A stretch of 64,000 nucleotides of DNA from Roseicyclus marinus (GTDB taxonomy: Bacteria > Pseudomonadota > Alphaproteobacteria > Rhodobacterales > Rhodobacteraceae), in assembly GCF_030163795.1 (NCBI RefSeq), contig NZ_JASJOF010000003.1:47501-111500 (forward strand), given 5' to 3'. A program made the translations under genes and the position numbers. The notes beneath the pieces are model-generated. The model had not been told where the DNA came from, did not search any database, and saw only the letters and a program-made list of their open reading frames with translations. Shown one piece after another: positions 35,084 to 44,396 of this stretch; the first letter of the stretch is position 1, and each line of letters begins with the position of its first letter.

Positions 35084-36307
35084 ATGGCCGCCAGACAACC
35101 GCGCCAAGACCCTATCCAAGCCCTTGAGATTATCCGCCGTTCCGCCCAAGCTTGCAGATGCAACCTCCGGGACAGACCCTTGATCGATCATCCAGACCAG
35201 CCCACGCCGCAGGGCGACAGCAGCGCGCGCCAGCGTCTCCAGACCGGGGCGCTTGTCATCATCGCCGCGGCGGTGATCCTGTTCCTTCTGGTGCAGGCGC
35301 GCTTCATGCTGACCTCGCTCGCCGTGGCGATCATCGTCTTCAGCCTGACCAGCGATGCGATCAGCTACATCTCCCGGCTCAAGGTCGGGCCGCTGCGCAT
35401 CCCCAACTGGCTGGCGAGCCTCGCCGCCGTGCTCCTGATCTCGACCGGGCTTTTCATGCTCAGCTCGCTGGTTCTCTCGCAGGTCAACACCGTGCTCTCG
35501 ACGACGCTCACCTATACCGAACGCGCGCCGGGGGCGGTGGCCGATCTCTTCGCCTGGATGGGCCCCGAGGTCGAAACCGCGATCCAGAACGCGATGGGCA
35601 GCATCGACGTCTCGGGCTACCTGCGCACTGTCGCGGGGCAGGCGGGCGGGCTGATGCAGGGCACGGTTCTCGTCATCCTCTTCGTCGGCTTCCTCTTTGC
35701 CGAACGGCTCTGGTTCGACGTGAAACTGACCAGCCTGATGGGGGGCGATGCCGCCCGCGCCCAGCAGGCCCAGCGCATCATCGGCGCGATCATGGGACGG
35801 GTGAACTATTACCTGCTCGTCAAAACCGTGGTCAGCGCGATCACCGGGCTGATGGCCTATGGTGTCAGCGTTCTGGTGGGGCTGGAACTGGCCGTGGCCA
35901 TCGGCGTCCTGACCTTCATCCTCAACTACATCCCCAACATCGGCTCCATCGTGGCCACCGTTCTGGCCGTGCTGGTGGCCCATGTGCAGCTGGGCGAACC
36001 GGGGCCGACGCTGGCCTATTTCTTCGCGCTCTTCGTGATCCAGTTCATCAACGGCAACATCATCGACCCATGGCTGATGGGCCGGACGCTCAGGCTCTCG
36101 ACCTTCGGGATCATCGTGTCGCTGGCGTTTTGGGGGGCAGTCTGGGGCATCGCGGGGATGTTCCTGTCGGTGCCGATCATGGTCGCGGTGATGATCGTGG
36201 CCAGCCACGTCCCCGGCCTGCGCCCCGTCGCCGTGCTGCTCTCGCGCGAAGGGCTCCCGGACGAGGCCACCGCCCCACTCCTGCGCAAAAGCGCCCCTGC
36301 GGAGTAG
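35084..36307 (+). CDS. AI-2E/PerM family transporter
   Basis: A 407-residue (or about 375) membrane protein of the AI-2 exporter-like family, with paired N-terminal helices (about 55-125), a periplasmic amphipathic middle (about 130-195) and four or five C-terminal helices. The G-x-L-T-F-I-L-N-Y-I-P-N-I-G-S motif near residue 280 is the family signature. Substrates include AI-2 or small ions in various members. The ATG at 35084 lacks a ribosome site and lies only 48 bases from yaaA; a TTG at 35180 may be the true start. The stop TAG is the first codon of repeat copy 2. Confidence 0.87.
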   Translation: MAARQPRQDPIQALEIIRRSAQACRCNLRDRPLIDHPDQPTPQGDSSARQRLQTGALVIIAAAVILFLLVQARFMLTSLAVAIIVFSLTSDAISYISRLKVGPLRIPNWLASLAAVLLISTGLFMLSSLVLSQVNTVLSTTLTYTERAPGAVADLFAWMGPEVETAIQNAMGSIDVSGYLRTVAGQAGGLMQGTVLVILFVGFLFAERLWFDVKLTSLMGGDAARAQQAQRIIGAIMGRVNYYLLVKTVVSAITGLMAYGVSVLVGLELAVAIGVLTFILNYIPNIGSIVATVLAVLVAHVQLGEPGPTLAYFFALFVIQFINGNIIDPWLMGRTLRLSTFGIIVSLAFWGAVWGIAGMFLSVPIMVAVMIVASHVPGLRPVAVLLSREGLPDEATAPLLRKSAPAE

Positions 36308-36410
36308 AGCATATCGCGCAAAAGTGGGAACCGGTTTTGCGCTCCCCGGACATGCGACATCAGAAGATTGGATAGCGGCGCGTGACTGCGAAGGAACGCG
36401 ACGCGCTCTA
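36305..36410 (+). repeat. 106-bp intergenic repeat, copy 2
   Basis: The second copy of the element at 34153, with ends TAGAGC and GCGCTCTA forming a short terminal inverted repeat (TAGAGC/GCTCTA). The internal stem GCGCAAAA/TTTTGCGC spans 36317-36343. Its TAG is the stop of the AI-2E-type transporter. recQ ends eight bases beyond it. Confidence 0.82.
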
Positions 36411-36418
36411 TTGGCCCC

Positions 36419-38461
36419 TCAGCCCGCCTCGCGCAGCACCTCGAGGAACGCGTCCCCGAACCGCTCCGCATGGCGTTCCCCCAACAGGCGCGCCAGCGCG
36501 GATCGGTCGGCGGGCCGCACCTCGGCCAGCTTGGCCAGTTGCGACGACGAACAGGTCATCGGCTTGTCCGTCCCATCCGCCCCCCGCGCCAGATCGGCCT
36601 GCGCCGCCACAAGCCGGTCATAGATCGCGCCCGCATCCCGCCCCGCCAGCTTGCGCCGCGCGGGGTGCAGCGCGTCAGGCGCATCGCCGGTGATCACCGC
36701 CAGAAAGACCGCGCCGTATTTCTCCAGCTTGCTCGCCCCGACGCCCCCGATCCGCGCCATCTGGTCCAGCGTCGCGGGCCGCGTCTCGGCCATCTCGATC
36801 AGCGTCTTGTCGGTGAAAATCACATAGGCCGGCACCCGCGCCGCTTCGGCCAGCGCGCGCCGCTTGGCCTTCAGCGCCGACAACAGCGGCGCATCCTCTT
36901 CGCTCACCAGCATCTTCACCTGCGGGCTGCGCGGTGCCTTGGCGATCGTGTCCCGGCGCAGCGTGATCCCCGCCTCGCCCCGCAGGATCGGCCGCGCCGC
37001 TTCCGTCATCCGCAGCGCACCATGCCGCCCCGGATCGGGCCGCACCAGATCATGCGCCGCCATCTGCCGGAACACCGCCTGCCAGCCGCGCTTGTCGAAT
37101 TCCGTGCCCACCCCGTAGGTGGGCAGCATGTCATGCCCGCGCTCGCGCACCTTCTCCGTCGCCGTCCCGGTCAGCACGTCGATCAGATGCCCCGCCCCGA
37201 ACCATTCGCCCGTCCGCAAGATCGCCGACAGCGCCTTTCTCACCGGCGTCGTGGCATCGAACACCTCGGGCGGGTTGGCGCAAAGATCGCAATTTCCGCA
37301 AGCCTCCGACACCTCCCCGAAATATCCCAACAGCACCCGCCGCCGACAGCCCAGCGCCTCGGCCAGCCCCAACAGCGCGTTCAGCCGCGCGTGATCGGCC
37401 TCCTTCCGCTCGGGCGGCGCCAGCCCCTCGTCGATCTGGCTCCGACGAAACCGGATGTCATCGGGCCCGAACAGCGTCAGCGTATCGGCCGGCGCCCCAT
37501 CGCGCCCCGCGCGCCCGATCTCCTGGTAATACCCCTCGATCGACTTGGGCAGATCGGCATGGGCGACCCAGCGGATATCGGGCTTGTCCACCCCCATGCC
37601 AAAGGCGATGGTTGCCACCACGATCAACCCGTCCTCACCCGCGAACCGCCCCTCGACCACGCGGCGATCCTCGGCGTCCATCCCGCCATGATAGAAACAC
37701 GCGCTATGCCCCGCCTCGCGCAAGGCCGCCGCCAGCGTTTCGGTCTTGGCCCGCGTCCCGCAATAGACGATCCCCGATTGCCCCTTGCGTGCCGCGGCGA
37801 AACTCAGGATCTGCGCCCGCGGGTTCTGCTTCACCTCGAAGGCCAGCGCCAGATTGGGCCGGTCGAACCCCCGCAAAAAGCTTTCGGGCGGCACCCCGTC
37901 GAACAGCCGCGCGACGATTTCCTCGCGCGTTTCGGCATCCGCCGTCGCGGTAAAGGCGGCCAGCGGCACATCCAGCGCGCGCCGCAATTCCCCGATCCGC
38001 AGGTAATCGGGCCGGAAATCATGGCCCCACTGGCTGACGCAATGCGCCTCGTCCACCGCGATCAGGCTCACACCCGCGCGCCGCAACATCCGCTCCGTCC
38101 CGGACGAGGCCAACCGCTCCGGCGCGATGTAGAGCAGCTTCAGGCTCCCCTCCTCCAACGCCGCCCAAACCGCGTCGGTTTCCTCCGGCGTGTTGCCCGA
38201 GGTCAGCGCGCCCGCGACAACGCCCGCCTCGCGCAATCCCCGCACCTGGTCCCGCATCAGCGCGATCAAGGGTGAGATCACCACCGTCACCCCTTCCCGC
38301 ATCAACGCAGGCAACTGGAAACACAGCGATTTGCCCCCGCCCGTCGGCATGATCGCCAAGACGTTGCGCCCCCCGGCCACCGCCGCCACGATCTCTTCTT
38401 GTCCGGGGCGGAACTCGGAAAACCCGAACACGCGGGACAATAGGGCGGTCGCATCCTGCAT
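36419..38461 (-). CDS. recQ: ATP-dependent DNA helicase RecQ
   Basis: A 680-residue 3'-5' helicase for recombination repair. Motif I is M-P-T-G-G-G-K-S near residue 39, motif II is V-D-E-A-H near 136, motif VI is Q-E-I-G-R-A-G-R-D-G near 315. The zinc site has Cys residues in C-R-R-R...C-G-N-C-D-L-C (about 373-395). The RQC winged helix and an HRDC domain (about 520-600) follow, then a C-terminal extension of about 75 residues. A complete, typical RecQ. Confidence 0.96.
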   Translation of the reverse strand: MQDATALLSRVFGFSEFRPGQEEIVAAVAGGRNVLAIMPTGGGKSLCFQLPALMREGVTVVISPLIALMRDQVRGLREAGVVAGALTSGNTPEETDAVWAALEEGSLKLLYIAPERLASSGTERMLRRAGVSLIAVDEAHCVSQWGHDFRPDYLRIGELRRALDVPLAAFTATADAETREEIVARLFDGVPPESFLRGFDRPNLALAFEVKQNPRAQILSFAAARKGQSGIVYCGTRAKTETLAAALREAGHSACFYHGGMDAEDRRVVEGRFAGEDGLIVVATIAFGMGVDKPDIRWVAHADLPKSIEGYYQEIGRAGRDGAPADTLTLFGPDDIRFRRSQIDEGLAPPERKEADHARLNALLGLAEALGCRRRVLLGYFGEVSEACGNCDLCANPPEVFDATTPVRKALSAILRTGEWFGAGHLIDVLTGTATEKVRERGHDMLPTYGVGTEFDKRGWQAVFRQMAAHDLVRPDPGRHGALRMTEAARPILRGEAGITLRRDTIAKAPRSPQVKMLVSEEDAPLLSALKAKRRALAEAARVPAYVIFTDKTLIEMAETRPATLDQMARIGGVGASKLEKYGAVFLAVITGDAPDALHPARRKLAGRDAGAIYDRLVAAQADLARGADGTDKPMTCSSSQLAKLAEVRPADRSALARLLGERHAERFGDAFLEVLREAG

Positions 38462-38688
38462 GGGGCCTGTCGGGTCTTTCTGCGTTTGGCTCGATTTTTA
38501 TGGACTTTCCCATGTTGAGAAGCCGTAAACAAGCCTCCGGACGCCAGATCGCGGGGGTCTTGGGGGGACATCCACAAGATATTCCCCTCTGCCTGCCTCT
38601 GGCCCGCGTCAGGTCGTCCCCTTACATGCAGCATCCCGGCCCGTTACGCCGGGGCAACCCGACCCCGATCAGCAAAGGATGGGCTGAC

Positions 38689-39741
38689 ATGTCGCTGCAA
38701 AATACCCTCGCCGCCGCCCTCGCGGGCCTCACGCTCGCCACCGCCGCCCCCGCACAGGAGGTGACACTGCGCTTCCAGCATTTCGTCTCGCCCGCGAGCG
38801 CCAATCCTACCTATTTCATGCAGCCTTGGGCCGACGCGATCATGGAACAATCGGGCGGCCGCATCCGGGTGGAAATCTACCCCTTCATGCAATTGGGCGG
38901 CACCGCCCCCGATCAATACGACCTCATCCGCGACGGCGTGATCGACGGCGGCTGGGTCATTCCCGGCTACCAGCCCGGCCGCTTCCCCGAGGCCGAGGCG
39001 CTGGAACTCCCCTTCATGACCACCAAATCCGCCGAGGAAGCCAGCCGCGCCGCCTGGACCTTCACCGAACAGCACCTGCTCGACGATTTCGCCGATGTGC
39101 ACCTGATCGCGGCGCACATGCACGGGCGCGGCCTTGTCCATCTTCAGGGACCGGCCATCGAAACCCTGTCGGATTTCGACGGATTGCGCCTGCGCGGCCC
39201 GTCGCGCGCGGCCACGCTCCTCTTGGAACGGCTGGGCGCGACCCCCGTCGGCATGCCCGTCCCCGCCTTCCCCGAGGCGCTGTCGCGCGGCGTCGTCGAT
39301 GGCGGCGTCATCACATGGGAACAGGCGCCCTCGCTCCGGCTGGATGAACTGACCGAAAGCCATACGGACGTTGCGGGCGATCACTCGCTCTACAATCTCT
39401 ATTTCCTCTGGGCGATGAACCGCGACAGCTACAACGCCCTGCCCGATGATCTGCGCGCCGTGATCGACGCCAATTCCGGCCTCATGGCCTCCGCTTGGGC
39501 CGGGCGCGCCCATGACACCGGCGATGCCGTGGGGCGTCAGGCGATGGAGGATGCCGGCAACATCATCGCCGAGATGTCGCCCGAACTGACCGCCGAGATC
39601 GAGGCCTTGGGCGATGCCGTGATCGCCGACTGGATCGCGGAGGCCGATGCCGCAGGTCTCGACGGGGCGGGCCTTGTTGCCGCCGCCCGCGCGGCCATGG
39701 CAGCTGAAACTGGCAGCGCGCCCGCGCCCTACCGCGACTGA
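38689..39741 (+). CDS. TRAP transporter substrate-binding protein (orphan DctP)
   Basis: A 350-residue periplasmic solute-binding protein of the DctP family: signal peptide (1-20), then the two-lobe fold. The family's key R-G-P-S-R segment near residue 165 (ligand carboxylate arginine) is present. AAAGGA lies nine bases before the ATG at 38689. No TRAP permease genes (DctQ/M) are adjacent; the gene stands alone, overlapping the convergent HAD gene by 13 bases at their 3' ends. Carboxylate ligands are usual; which one is unknown. Confidence 0.9.
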   Translation: MSLQNTLAAALAGLTLATAAPAQEVTLRFQHFVSPASANPTYFMQPWADAIMEQSGGRIRVEIYPFMQLGGTAPDQYDLIRDGVIDGGWVIPGYQPGRFPEAEALELPFMTTKSAEEASRAAWTFTEQHLLDDFADVHLIAAHMHGRGLVHLQGPAIETLSDFDGLRLRGPSRAATLLLERLGATPVGMPVPAFPEALSRGVVDGGVITWEQAPSLRLDELTESHTDVAGDHSLYNLYFLWAMNRDSYNALPDDLRAVIDANSGLMASAWAGRAHDTGDAVGRQAMEDAGNIIAEMSPELTAEIEALGDAVIADWIAEADAAGLDGAGLVAAARAAMAAETGSAPAPYRD

Positions 39742-40391
39742 TCCAGACCCAGAAGGGCCGCGACCTCATCCATATGCCGGATGATCGTCGCGCCCTCGGC
39801 GCTCAACCGATCGGGATGGCCCTCTGGCACATAGCCGAGACAAGCCATCCCGGCCCGCCGCGCGGCCTGCGCCCCCGTCGCGCTATCCTCGATCACCAGA
39901 CAACGTTCCGGCGGCACACCCGCCGCCCGCGCCCCGATCAGGAACAGCTCCGGATCGGGTTTCGACACGCCCAGCGCATGGGCCGAATAGCGCCGCCCTG
40001 CAAATCGCGGCGCAAGCCCGGTCGCCCCCAACGTGATATCCATCTTCTCATCGCTGCCATTGGACGCGACGCAATAGGGAATGCCCGCCGCCTCCAGCGC
40101 ATCCAGCAGCGCCGGAATGCCCGCGATCACATCGACCCCCCGCCGCAGCGCCCCATAGATCTCGGCATAGATCGCCTCGATCCAATCCTCGGGCAGATCG
40201 GCCCCCATCGCCCGCGCCTTGTCACGGACCGTGACCATGCTTCCCCCGACAAAGGTCGCCATCGTCTCGGACAGGCTCAGGGTCAGACCATGCCGCGACA
40301 GGTTCTCGGCCAGTATCGCGTTCGTCACCGTCTCGCTGTCGACCAGAACCCCGTCGCAATCGAAAATCACCAGATCGACGGACCGCATCAT
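39729..40391 (-). CDS. HAD-superfamily hydrolase (phosphoglycolate/beta-phosphoglucomutase-like)
   Basis: A 220-residue HAD phosphatase. Motif I is V-I-F-D-C-D-G-V-L-V-D (nucleophile Asp about 10), motif II is V-A-S-N-G near 110, motif III lysine lies in V-S-K-P-D-P near 147, and motif IV is I-E-D-S-A-T-G near 172. It has a helical cap. The start overlaps the rsmD stop (ATGA at 40388-40391). Sugar-phosphate phosphatase or mutase activity is likely; the substrate is not determinable. Confidence 0.9.
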   Translation of the reverse strand: MMRSVDLVIFDCDGVLVDSETVTNAILAENLSRHGLTLSLSETMATFVGGSMVTVRDKARAMGADLPEDWIEAIYAEIYGALRRGVDVIAGIPALLDALEAAGIPYCVASNGSDEKMDITLGATGLAPRFAGRRYSAHALGVSKPDPELFLIGARAAGVPPERCLVIEDSATGAQAARRAGMACLGYVPEGHPDRLSAEGATIIRHMDEVAALLGLDQSR

Positions 40392-40954
40392 CCCTCGCCT
40401 TCCCGCAACAGCGTGATCACCGTGCCGCCATACCGCCGCTGATCCATGAGCACGAATCCCATCGGCGGCAGGGGGGCCATGCTCTCTTCCCAGACCACCA
40501 GCGCGCCGGGCGCGATCCATCCCCCATCGCGGGCCGACACCAGCGCCCGCTCCCCCAGACCCTTCCCATAAGGCGGATCGAGAAACACCAGATCAAAGCC
40601 CGGCCCCGTCACCGGCCCCAGCGCCGTCGCGTCCCGCCGGAACACCGATGTCGCCCCCTGCGCCGAACATAGCGCGATGTTTTCCCGCAGCAGCGCGCGC
40701 GCCGCGATCCCGTCGTCGACGAAGGTCACCTGCGCCGCACCTCGGCTGAACGCCTCCAACCCAAGGGCGCCGGTTCCCGCGAACAGGTCGAGCACCCGCC
40801 GCCCGGTGATCGGGTCGCCGTGCTTGCCGCTCGTCAGCAGGTTGAACAGGCTTTCGCGCACCCGGTCGCTCGTCGGGCGCAGATGCGCCGCCGCATCCCC
40901 CGCGCCCACATCAGCCAGTTTCTTGCCCCTTAACCTTCCGGCAACAATTCGCAT
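40388..40954 (-). CDS. rsmD: 16S rRNA (guanine966-N2)-methyltransferase
   Basis: A 188-residue Rossmann methyltransferase that methylates G966 of 16S rRNA. The N-terminal MRIVAGRLRGKKL motif, the S-adenosylmethionine loop D-L-F-A-G-T-G-A-L-G near residue 60, and the catalytic L-D-P-P-Y-G motif near 125 are all present. AAAGG lies ten bases before the start. It overlaps the HAD phosphatase gene downstream. Confidence 0.95.
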   Translation of the reverse strand: MRIVAGRLRGKKLADVGAGDAAAHLRPTSDRVRESLFNLLTSGKHGDPITGRRVLDLFAGTGALGLEAFSRGAAQVTFVDDGIAARALLRENIALCSAQGATSVFRRDATALGPVTGPGFDLVFLDPPYGKGLGERALVSARDGGWIAPGALVVWEESMAPLPPMGFVLMDQRRYGGTVITLLREGEG

Positions 40955-40991
40955 CGGATTTTAACCTTTCGGCAGGATTTGGCGTCCCGCC

Positions 40992-42197
40992 TTAATCTTT
41001 GAGCAAGGGTTTGAGGTCGGTGTCAGGGTTTCCCACCATCTCGGGCGCGGGCGATTTCCCGGCCTCGATCAACCGCTTTCCGATCATGTAGCCGCGCGGA
41101 TCGTTCATCGCATCGACCGCCAGAAGCGTGTTTTCCTTGTAATACCAATGGGATCGCGCGCCTTCACCGGCTCTCGTGACAACCCGGTCATAGCCCGTGT
41201 TCAACCCCGCGATCTGCAATTTCACATCGTACTGATCCGACCAGAACCACGGCTTCGGCTCGTATTTCTCGTTTTTTCCCAATATGTTACGCGCCACGGC
41301 CTCGGCCTGGTCGATGGCGTTCTGCACCGATTCCAGCCGGATCAGCGCGCCCCGATAGGGAAAGACCGCGCAATCCCCCGCAGCCCAGATCGCCGGGTCG
41401 CTCGTGCGCCCGTATTCATCGACCAAAATCCCATTTTCCACCTTCAAATCAGCATCTTGCGCCAGACCCGTCGCGGGTGCGATGCCGATCCCCACGATCA
41501 CCACATCGACCGCCAACTCCGTCCCGTCCGACAAGATCGCGCCGGTCACATGATCCGTCCCGACAAGCCGTTTCAGCCCCACGCCTTCGCGGATGTCGAC
41601 ACCATGGGTGCGATGCAATTCCCGAAAGAAATCAGAGGTTTCCGCACAAGCGACCCGTTGCAGGATACGGTCGGCCATCTCGATCAGCACGACCTCCATC
41701 CCCCGCTTGCGCGCGACCGCCGCCGCCTCCAGCCCGATGTAGCCGCCGCCTACGATCAGGGCCTTTTTACCGGCAAGCATCTGTTTTTCCATGATATCCA
41801 CGTCGCGCAACCCCCGCACGACATGCACACCGCCCAAGGCACCCCCGATCGCCTCCGGCAACCGCCGCGGCACCGAACCCGTGGCCAAAACCAGCTGGTC
41901 ATATGGCACCGGCTCTCCTCCCACGACCACGTGGCGCGCGCCCCGGTCCAACCGCTCGACCGGCTGGCCGAGCATAAGGGCTATCCCATTGTCAACATAG
42001 TAACTTTCCGGCCTGAGATAGAGCCGCTCCAACGCCATCTCGCCCAACAGGTAAGCCTTGGACAACGGCGGCCGCTGGTAGGGCGGCACCGGTTCCTCTC
42101 CGATCAGGGTGATGGATCCGCCAAACCCCTCGGCCCGCAGCTTCATCACGCAAGAGGCCCCCGCCTGCCCCGCCCCGACCACGACGATCTTTTCCAT
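40992..42197 (-). CDS. FAD-dependent ferredoxin/rubredoxin reductase-like oxidoreductase
   Basis: A 401-residue flavoprotein of the putidaredoxin/rhodocoxin reductase group that passes electrons from NAD(P)H to a ferredoxin. The FAD motif is I-V-V-V-G-A-G-Q-A-G-A-S (3-14), the NAD motif is A-L-I-V-G-G-G-Y-I-G-L-E (about 145-156), and the second FAD motif I-W-A-A-G-D-C-A lies near 270. No ferredoxin or P450 gene is adjacent. It is divergent from a peroxiredoxin gene across an 84-base gap with an inverted repeat, hinting at shared redox control. Confidence 0.9.
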   Translation of the reverse strand: MEKIVVVGAGQAGASCVMKLRAEGFGGSITLIGEEPVPPYQRPPLSKAYLLGEMALERLYLRPESYYVDNGIALMLGQPVERLDRGARHVVVGGEPVPYDQLVLATGSVPRRLPEAIGGALGGVHVVRGLRDVDIMEKQMLAGKKALIVGGGYIGLEAAAVARKRGMEVVLIEMADRILQRVACAETSDFFRELHRTHGVDIREGVGLKRLVGTDHVTGAILSDGTELAVDVVIVGIGIAPATGLAQDADLKVENGILVDEYGRTSDPAIWAAGDCAVFPYRGALIRLESVQNAIDQAEAVARNILGKNEKYEPKPWFWSDQYDVKLQIAGLNTGYDRVVTRAGEGARSHWYYKENTLLAVDAMNDPRGYMIGKRLIEAGKSPAPEMVGNPDTDLKPLLKD

Positions 42198-42245
42198 TTC
42201 CCAAACCTTTCGCGTTGGCCGCCCGTCGCGCGGACCCTATATGCC

Positions 42246-42261
42246 GTTCAAACGGTTGAAC
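42246..42261. promoter_or_regulatory. Inverted-repeat operator candidate
   Basis: GTTCAA (42246-42251), ACGG, TTGAAC (42256-42261): a 16-bp dyad in the short gap between the divergent reductase and peroxiredoxin genes, 20 bases before the peroxiredoxin start. The regulator is unknown. Confidence 0.42.
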
Positions 42262-42281
42262 AAGCGAGAGGGACCGCAAAA

Positions 42282-42770
42282 ATGACCATTTCCGCAGGTG
42301 ATACGCTGCCCGATGCCACCCTTCTGATCTTTGGCGAAAAAGGGCCCGAGCCGGTCAAGATGGCCGACAAGGTCAAGGGCCGCAAGGTTGTGATCTTCGG
42401 GCTGCCGGGCGCCTATACCCGCACCTGCACCGCCGCCCATGTGCCCAGTTTCATTCGCACAAAGGGCGATTTCGACGCCAAGGGCGTGGATGAGATCATC
42501 TGCGTCTCGGTGAACGACCCCTTCGTCATGGCCGCATGGGCCAAGGACACCGGCGCGGCCGAGGCGGGGCTGACCTTCCTGGGCGACGCAGGCGCGGAAT
42601 TCACCAAGGCCATCGGCCTGAACTGGACCGCCGAAGGGGCCGGTTTCTATGACCGTTCGCGCCGCTACGCGCTTTACGCGGAGGATGGCGTGGTCAAGGT
42701 CATCAACATCGAGGAAGGCCCGGGCGTCTGCGAATTGTCGGCTGGCGAGACGCTTCTCGATCAAATCTGA
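42282..42770 (+). CDS. Peroxiredoxin (Prx5/glutaredoxin-dependent type)
   Basis: A 162-residue thiol peroxidase that reduces hydrogen peroxide and organic peroxides. The peroxidatic cysteine is C49 in the family motif P-G-A-Y-T-R-T-C-T-x-x-H-V-P, and a second cysteine lies in G-V-C-E-L-S near residue 150. GAGAGG lies about ten bases before the ATG at 42282. It is probably co-regulated with the divergent flavoprotein. Confidence 0.93.
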   Translation: MTISAGDTLPDATLLIFGEKGPEPVKMADKVKGRKVVIFGLPGAYTRTCTAAHVPSFIRTKGDFDAKGVDEIICVSVNDPFVMAAWAKDTGAAEAGLTFLGDAGAEFTKAIGLNWTAEGAGFYDRSRRYALYAEDGVVKVINIEEGPGVCELSAGETLLDQI

Positions 42771-42818
42771 CAAAGGCCGGAACGGCAGTTTTGCCTGACG
42801 AACGACGGCTGTTTCTAC

Positions 42819-42844
42819 GGGAGGAAAACTAGGGTTTTCCTCCC
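42819..42844. terminator. Bidirectional hairpin between convergent genes
   Basis: A perfect 11-bp stem GGGAGGAAAAC (42819-42829) and GTTTTCCTCCC (42834-42844) with a TAGG loop. It lies between the peroxiredoxin stop and the pterin dehydratase stop; the T-tracts are inside the stem rather than after it. Confidence 0.55.
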
Positions 42845-42847
42845 ACC

Positions 42848-43147
42848 TTACCCGGCCAACATGTCCATCTTTTCGGCCAGTTTGGCGTCAAGATCGCTCA
42901 AACCGCCCACGTCATGGGTGCTGAGCGTCACCTCCACGGTCTTGTAGACATTGAACCATTCGGGATGGTGGTTCATTTTCTCGGCCACCAGAGCCGCCCG
43001 TGTCATCCAGCCGAATGCTTCGTTGAAATCCTTGAAAACAAAGCGTTTCGTGATGGCGTCGCGCCCATCGACAAGGCTCCATCCCCGATCCGTCAGAGCG
43101 GCGAGCGCCGTGTCACGATCTGATCCGTCAAGTTTCTTTGCCGCCAT
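42848..43147 (-). CDS. phhB: Pterin-4a-carbinolamine dehydratase
   Basis: A 99-residue enzyme that recycles the pterin cofactor of aromatic amino acid hydroxylases by dehydrating 4a-hydroxytetrahydropterin. The active-site pattern is visible: M-N-H-H-P-E-W near residues 58-64 and T-H-D-V-G-G-L-S near 77-84. Its start overlaps the acetyltransferase-like gene stop (TGATG at 43147). No phenylalanine hydroxylase gene is nearby, though hmgA of the same pathway lies 10 kb away. Confidence 0.93.
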   Translation of the reverse strand: MAAKKLDGSDRDTALAALTDRGWSLVDGRDAITKRFVFKDFNEAFGWMTRAALVAEKMNHHPEWFNVYKTVEVTLSTHDVGGLSDLDAKLAEKMDMLAG

Positions 43148-44337
43148 CAATCCTGCTCCTCAAGCTCTGTTCGTTTGAATGGGCCATAACCCGTCATAAC
43201 CTCGATCTCTTCATCCACCGCCGCGCGTTCCGCGTGCAGGAACTGCTCGATGGCCCGCGCGAATCCTGCGTCGCGCACCCAATGCAGCGAATGGGTCTGC
43301 ACCGGCATGTAGCCGCGCGCCAGCTTGTGCATGCCTTGCGCGCCCGCCTCGACCCGCGCCATGCCCTGTGCGATGGCATGGTCGATGGCCTGATAATAGC
43401 ACAGCTCGAAATGCAGGCAGGGGTGATGCTCGGTGCAACCCCAGTAACGCCCGTAAAGCACCTCGCGCCCTATGAAATTCAGCGCGCCCGCCACCGGCCG
43501 CCCGTCGCGCAGCGCCAGAACCAGCAGCATGTCGTCGCGCATGGTATCCTGCGCCAGATCGAAAAACGCCCGCGTCAGGTAGGGTTGCCCCCATTTGCGC
43601 GCGCCCGTGTCCTGATAGAATTGCCAAAAGGCATCCCAATGCTCGGGCAAGATCGCATCGCCCGTCAGCGCCACGATGTCCCCGCCGAAACCCTGCGCCT
43701 CGGCGCGTTCCTTGCGGAGATTCTTGCGCTTGCGGGAACTCAGGGAGGCAAGGAAACCGTCGAAATCCGCGTAGTCGTCGTTTTCCCAATGAAATTGCTG
43801 GCTTGCTCGCGACATCAGGCCCATTTTCTCGCCCGCTTCGGCCTCTTCCGCGGTGCAGAAGGTGATGTGGAGAGAGCTCAACCCGTTCTCGTCGGCCAGT
43901 TGCACCGCCCCTTGAACAAGAGCCGCCATGCCGGTTTCACGCCATCCCGGCCGCGTCAGGAACCGCCGCCCTGTTGCGGGGGTGAACGGCACGGCCAACT
44001 GCAACTTCGGGTAATAGCGCCCGCCTGCCCGTTCATAGGCATGGGCCCAATTGTGATCGAAGATGTATTCGCCCTGGCTGTGCCCCTTGGCGTAAAGCGG
44101 CGCGACGGCGATCACCTGCCCTTCGGCGCGGGCAACGAGGTGACGAGGTGCCCAACCCGTGCCGGTGCCGACCGAGCGCGACACCTCGAGTGCCGAGAGA
44201 AAACGGTGCGTGGTGAACGGGTCAAAGGGCCGCCCGCCATCCGCCGTCTCGGGGCAGGCGCAGGCGTCCCAATCCTCTGCCGCGATCTGCGACAGGCTGG
44301 AAAGAACCTCGATTTCGATGGGGGTGCTACCGTCCAT
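43147..44337 (-). CDS. FemAB-like/GNAT acyltransferase (DUF482 type)
   Basis: A 396-residue protein of the PF04339 (FemAB-like, formerly DUF482) family with duplicated GNAT folds. Characteristic parts are Y-I-F-D-H-N-W-A near residue 88, the [12 protein letters not shown] segment near 200, and the [20 protein letters not shown] run near 300. These are thought to transfer an aminoacyl or acyl group; the target is unknown. The ATG at 44337 is used; a GTG 15 bases upstream is possible. It is coupled to phhB. Confidence 0.82.
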   Translation of the reverse strand: MDGSTPIEIEVLSSLSQIAAEDWDACACPETADGGRPFDPFTTHRFLSALEVSRSVGTGTGWAPRHLVARAEGQVIAVAPLYAKGHSQGEYIFDHNWAHAYERAGGRYYPKLQLAVPFTPATGRRFLTRPGWRETGMAALVQGAVQLADENGLSSLHITFCTAEEAEAGEKMGLMSRASQQFHWENDDYADFDGFLASLSSRKRKNLRKERAEAQGFGGDIVALTGDAILPEHWDAFWQFYQDTGARKWGQPYLTRAFFDLAQDTMRDDMLLVLALRDGRPVAGALNFIGREVLYGRYWGCTEHHPCLHFELCYYQAIDHAIAQGMARVEAGAQGMHKLARGYMPVQTHSLHWVRDAGFARAIEQFLHAERAAVDEEIEVMTGYGPFKRTELEEQD

Positions 44338-44396
44338 GTCCGGGCCGTTCACGTTGCGGGCTGTTCAACCGTCACATGGGGCGGCCCGCGCCCGCG

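Noticed and set aside
35036..36208. A long N-terminal extension of YaaA
   Set aside because: It is antisense to the AI-2E-type transporter, and the YaaA family start is at 35035.
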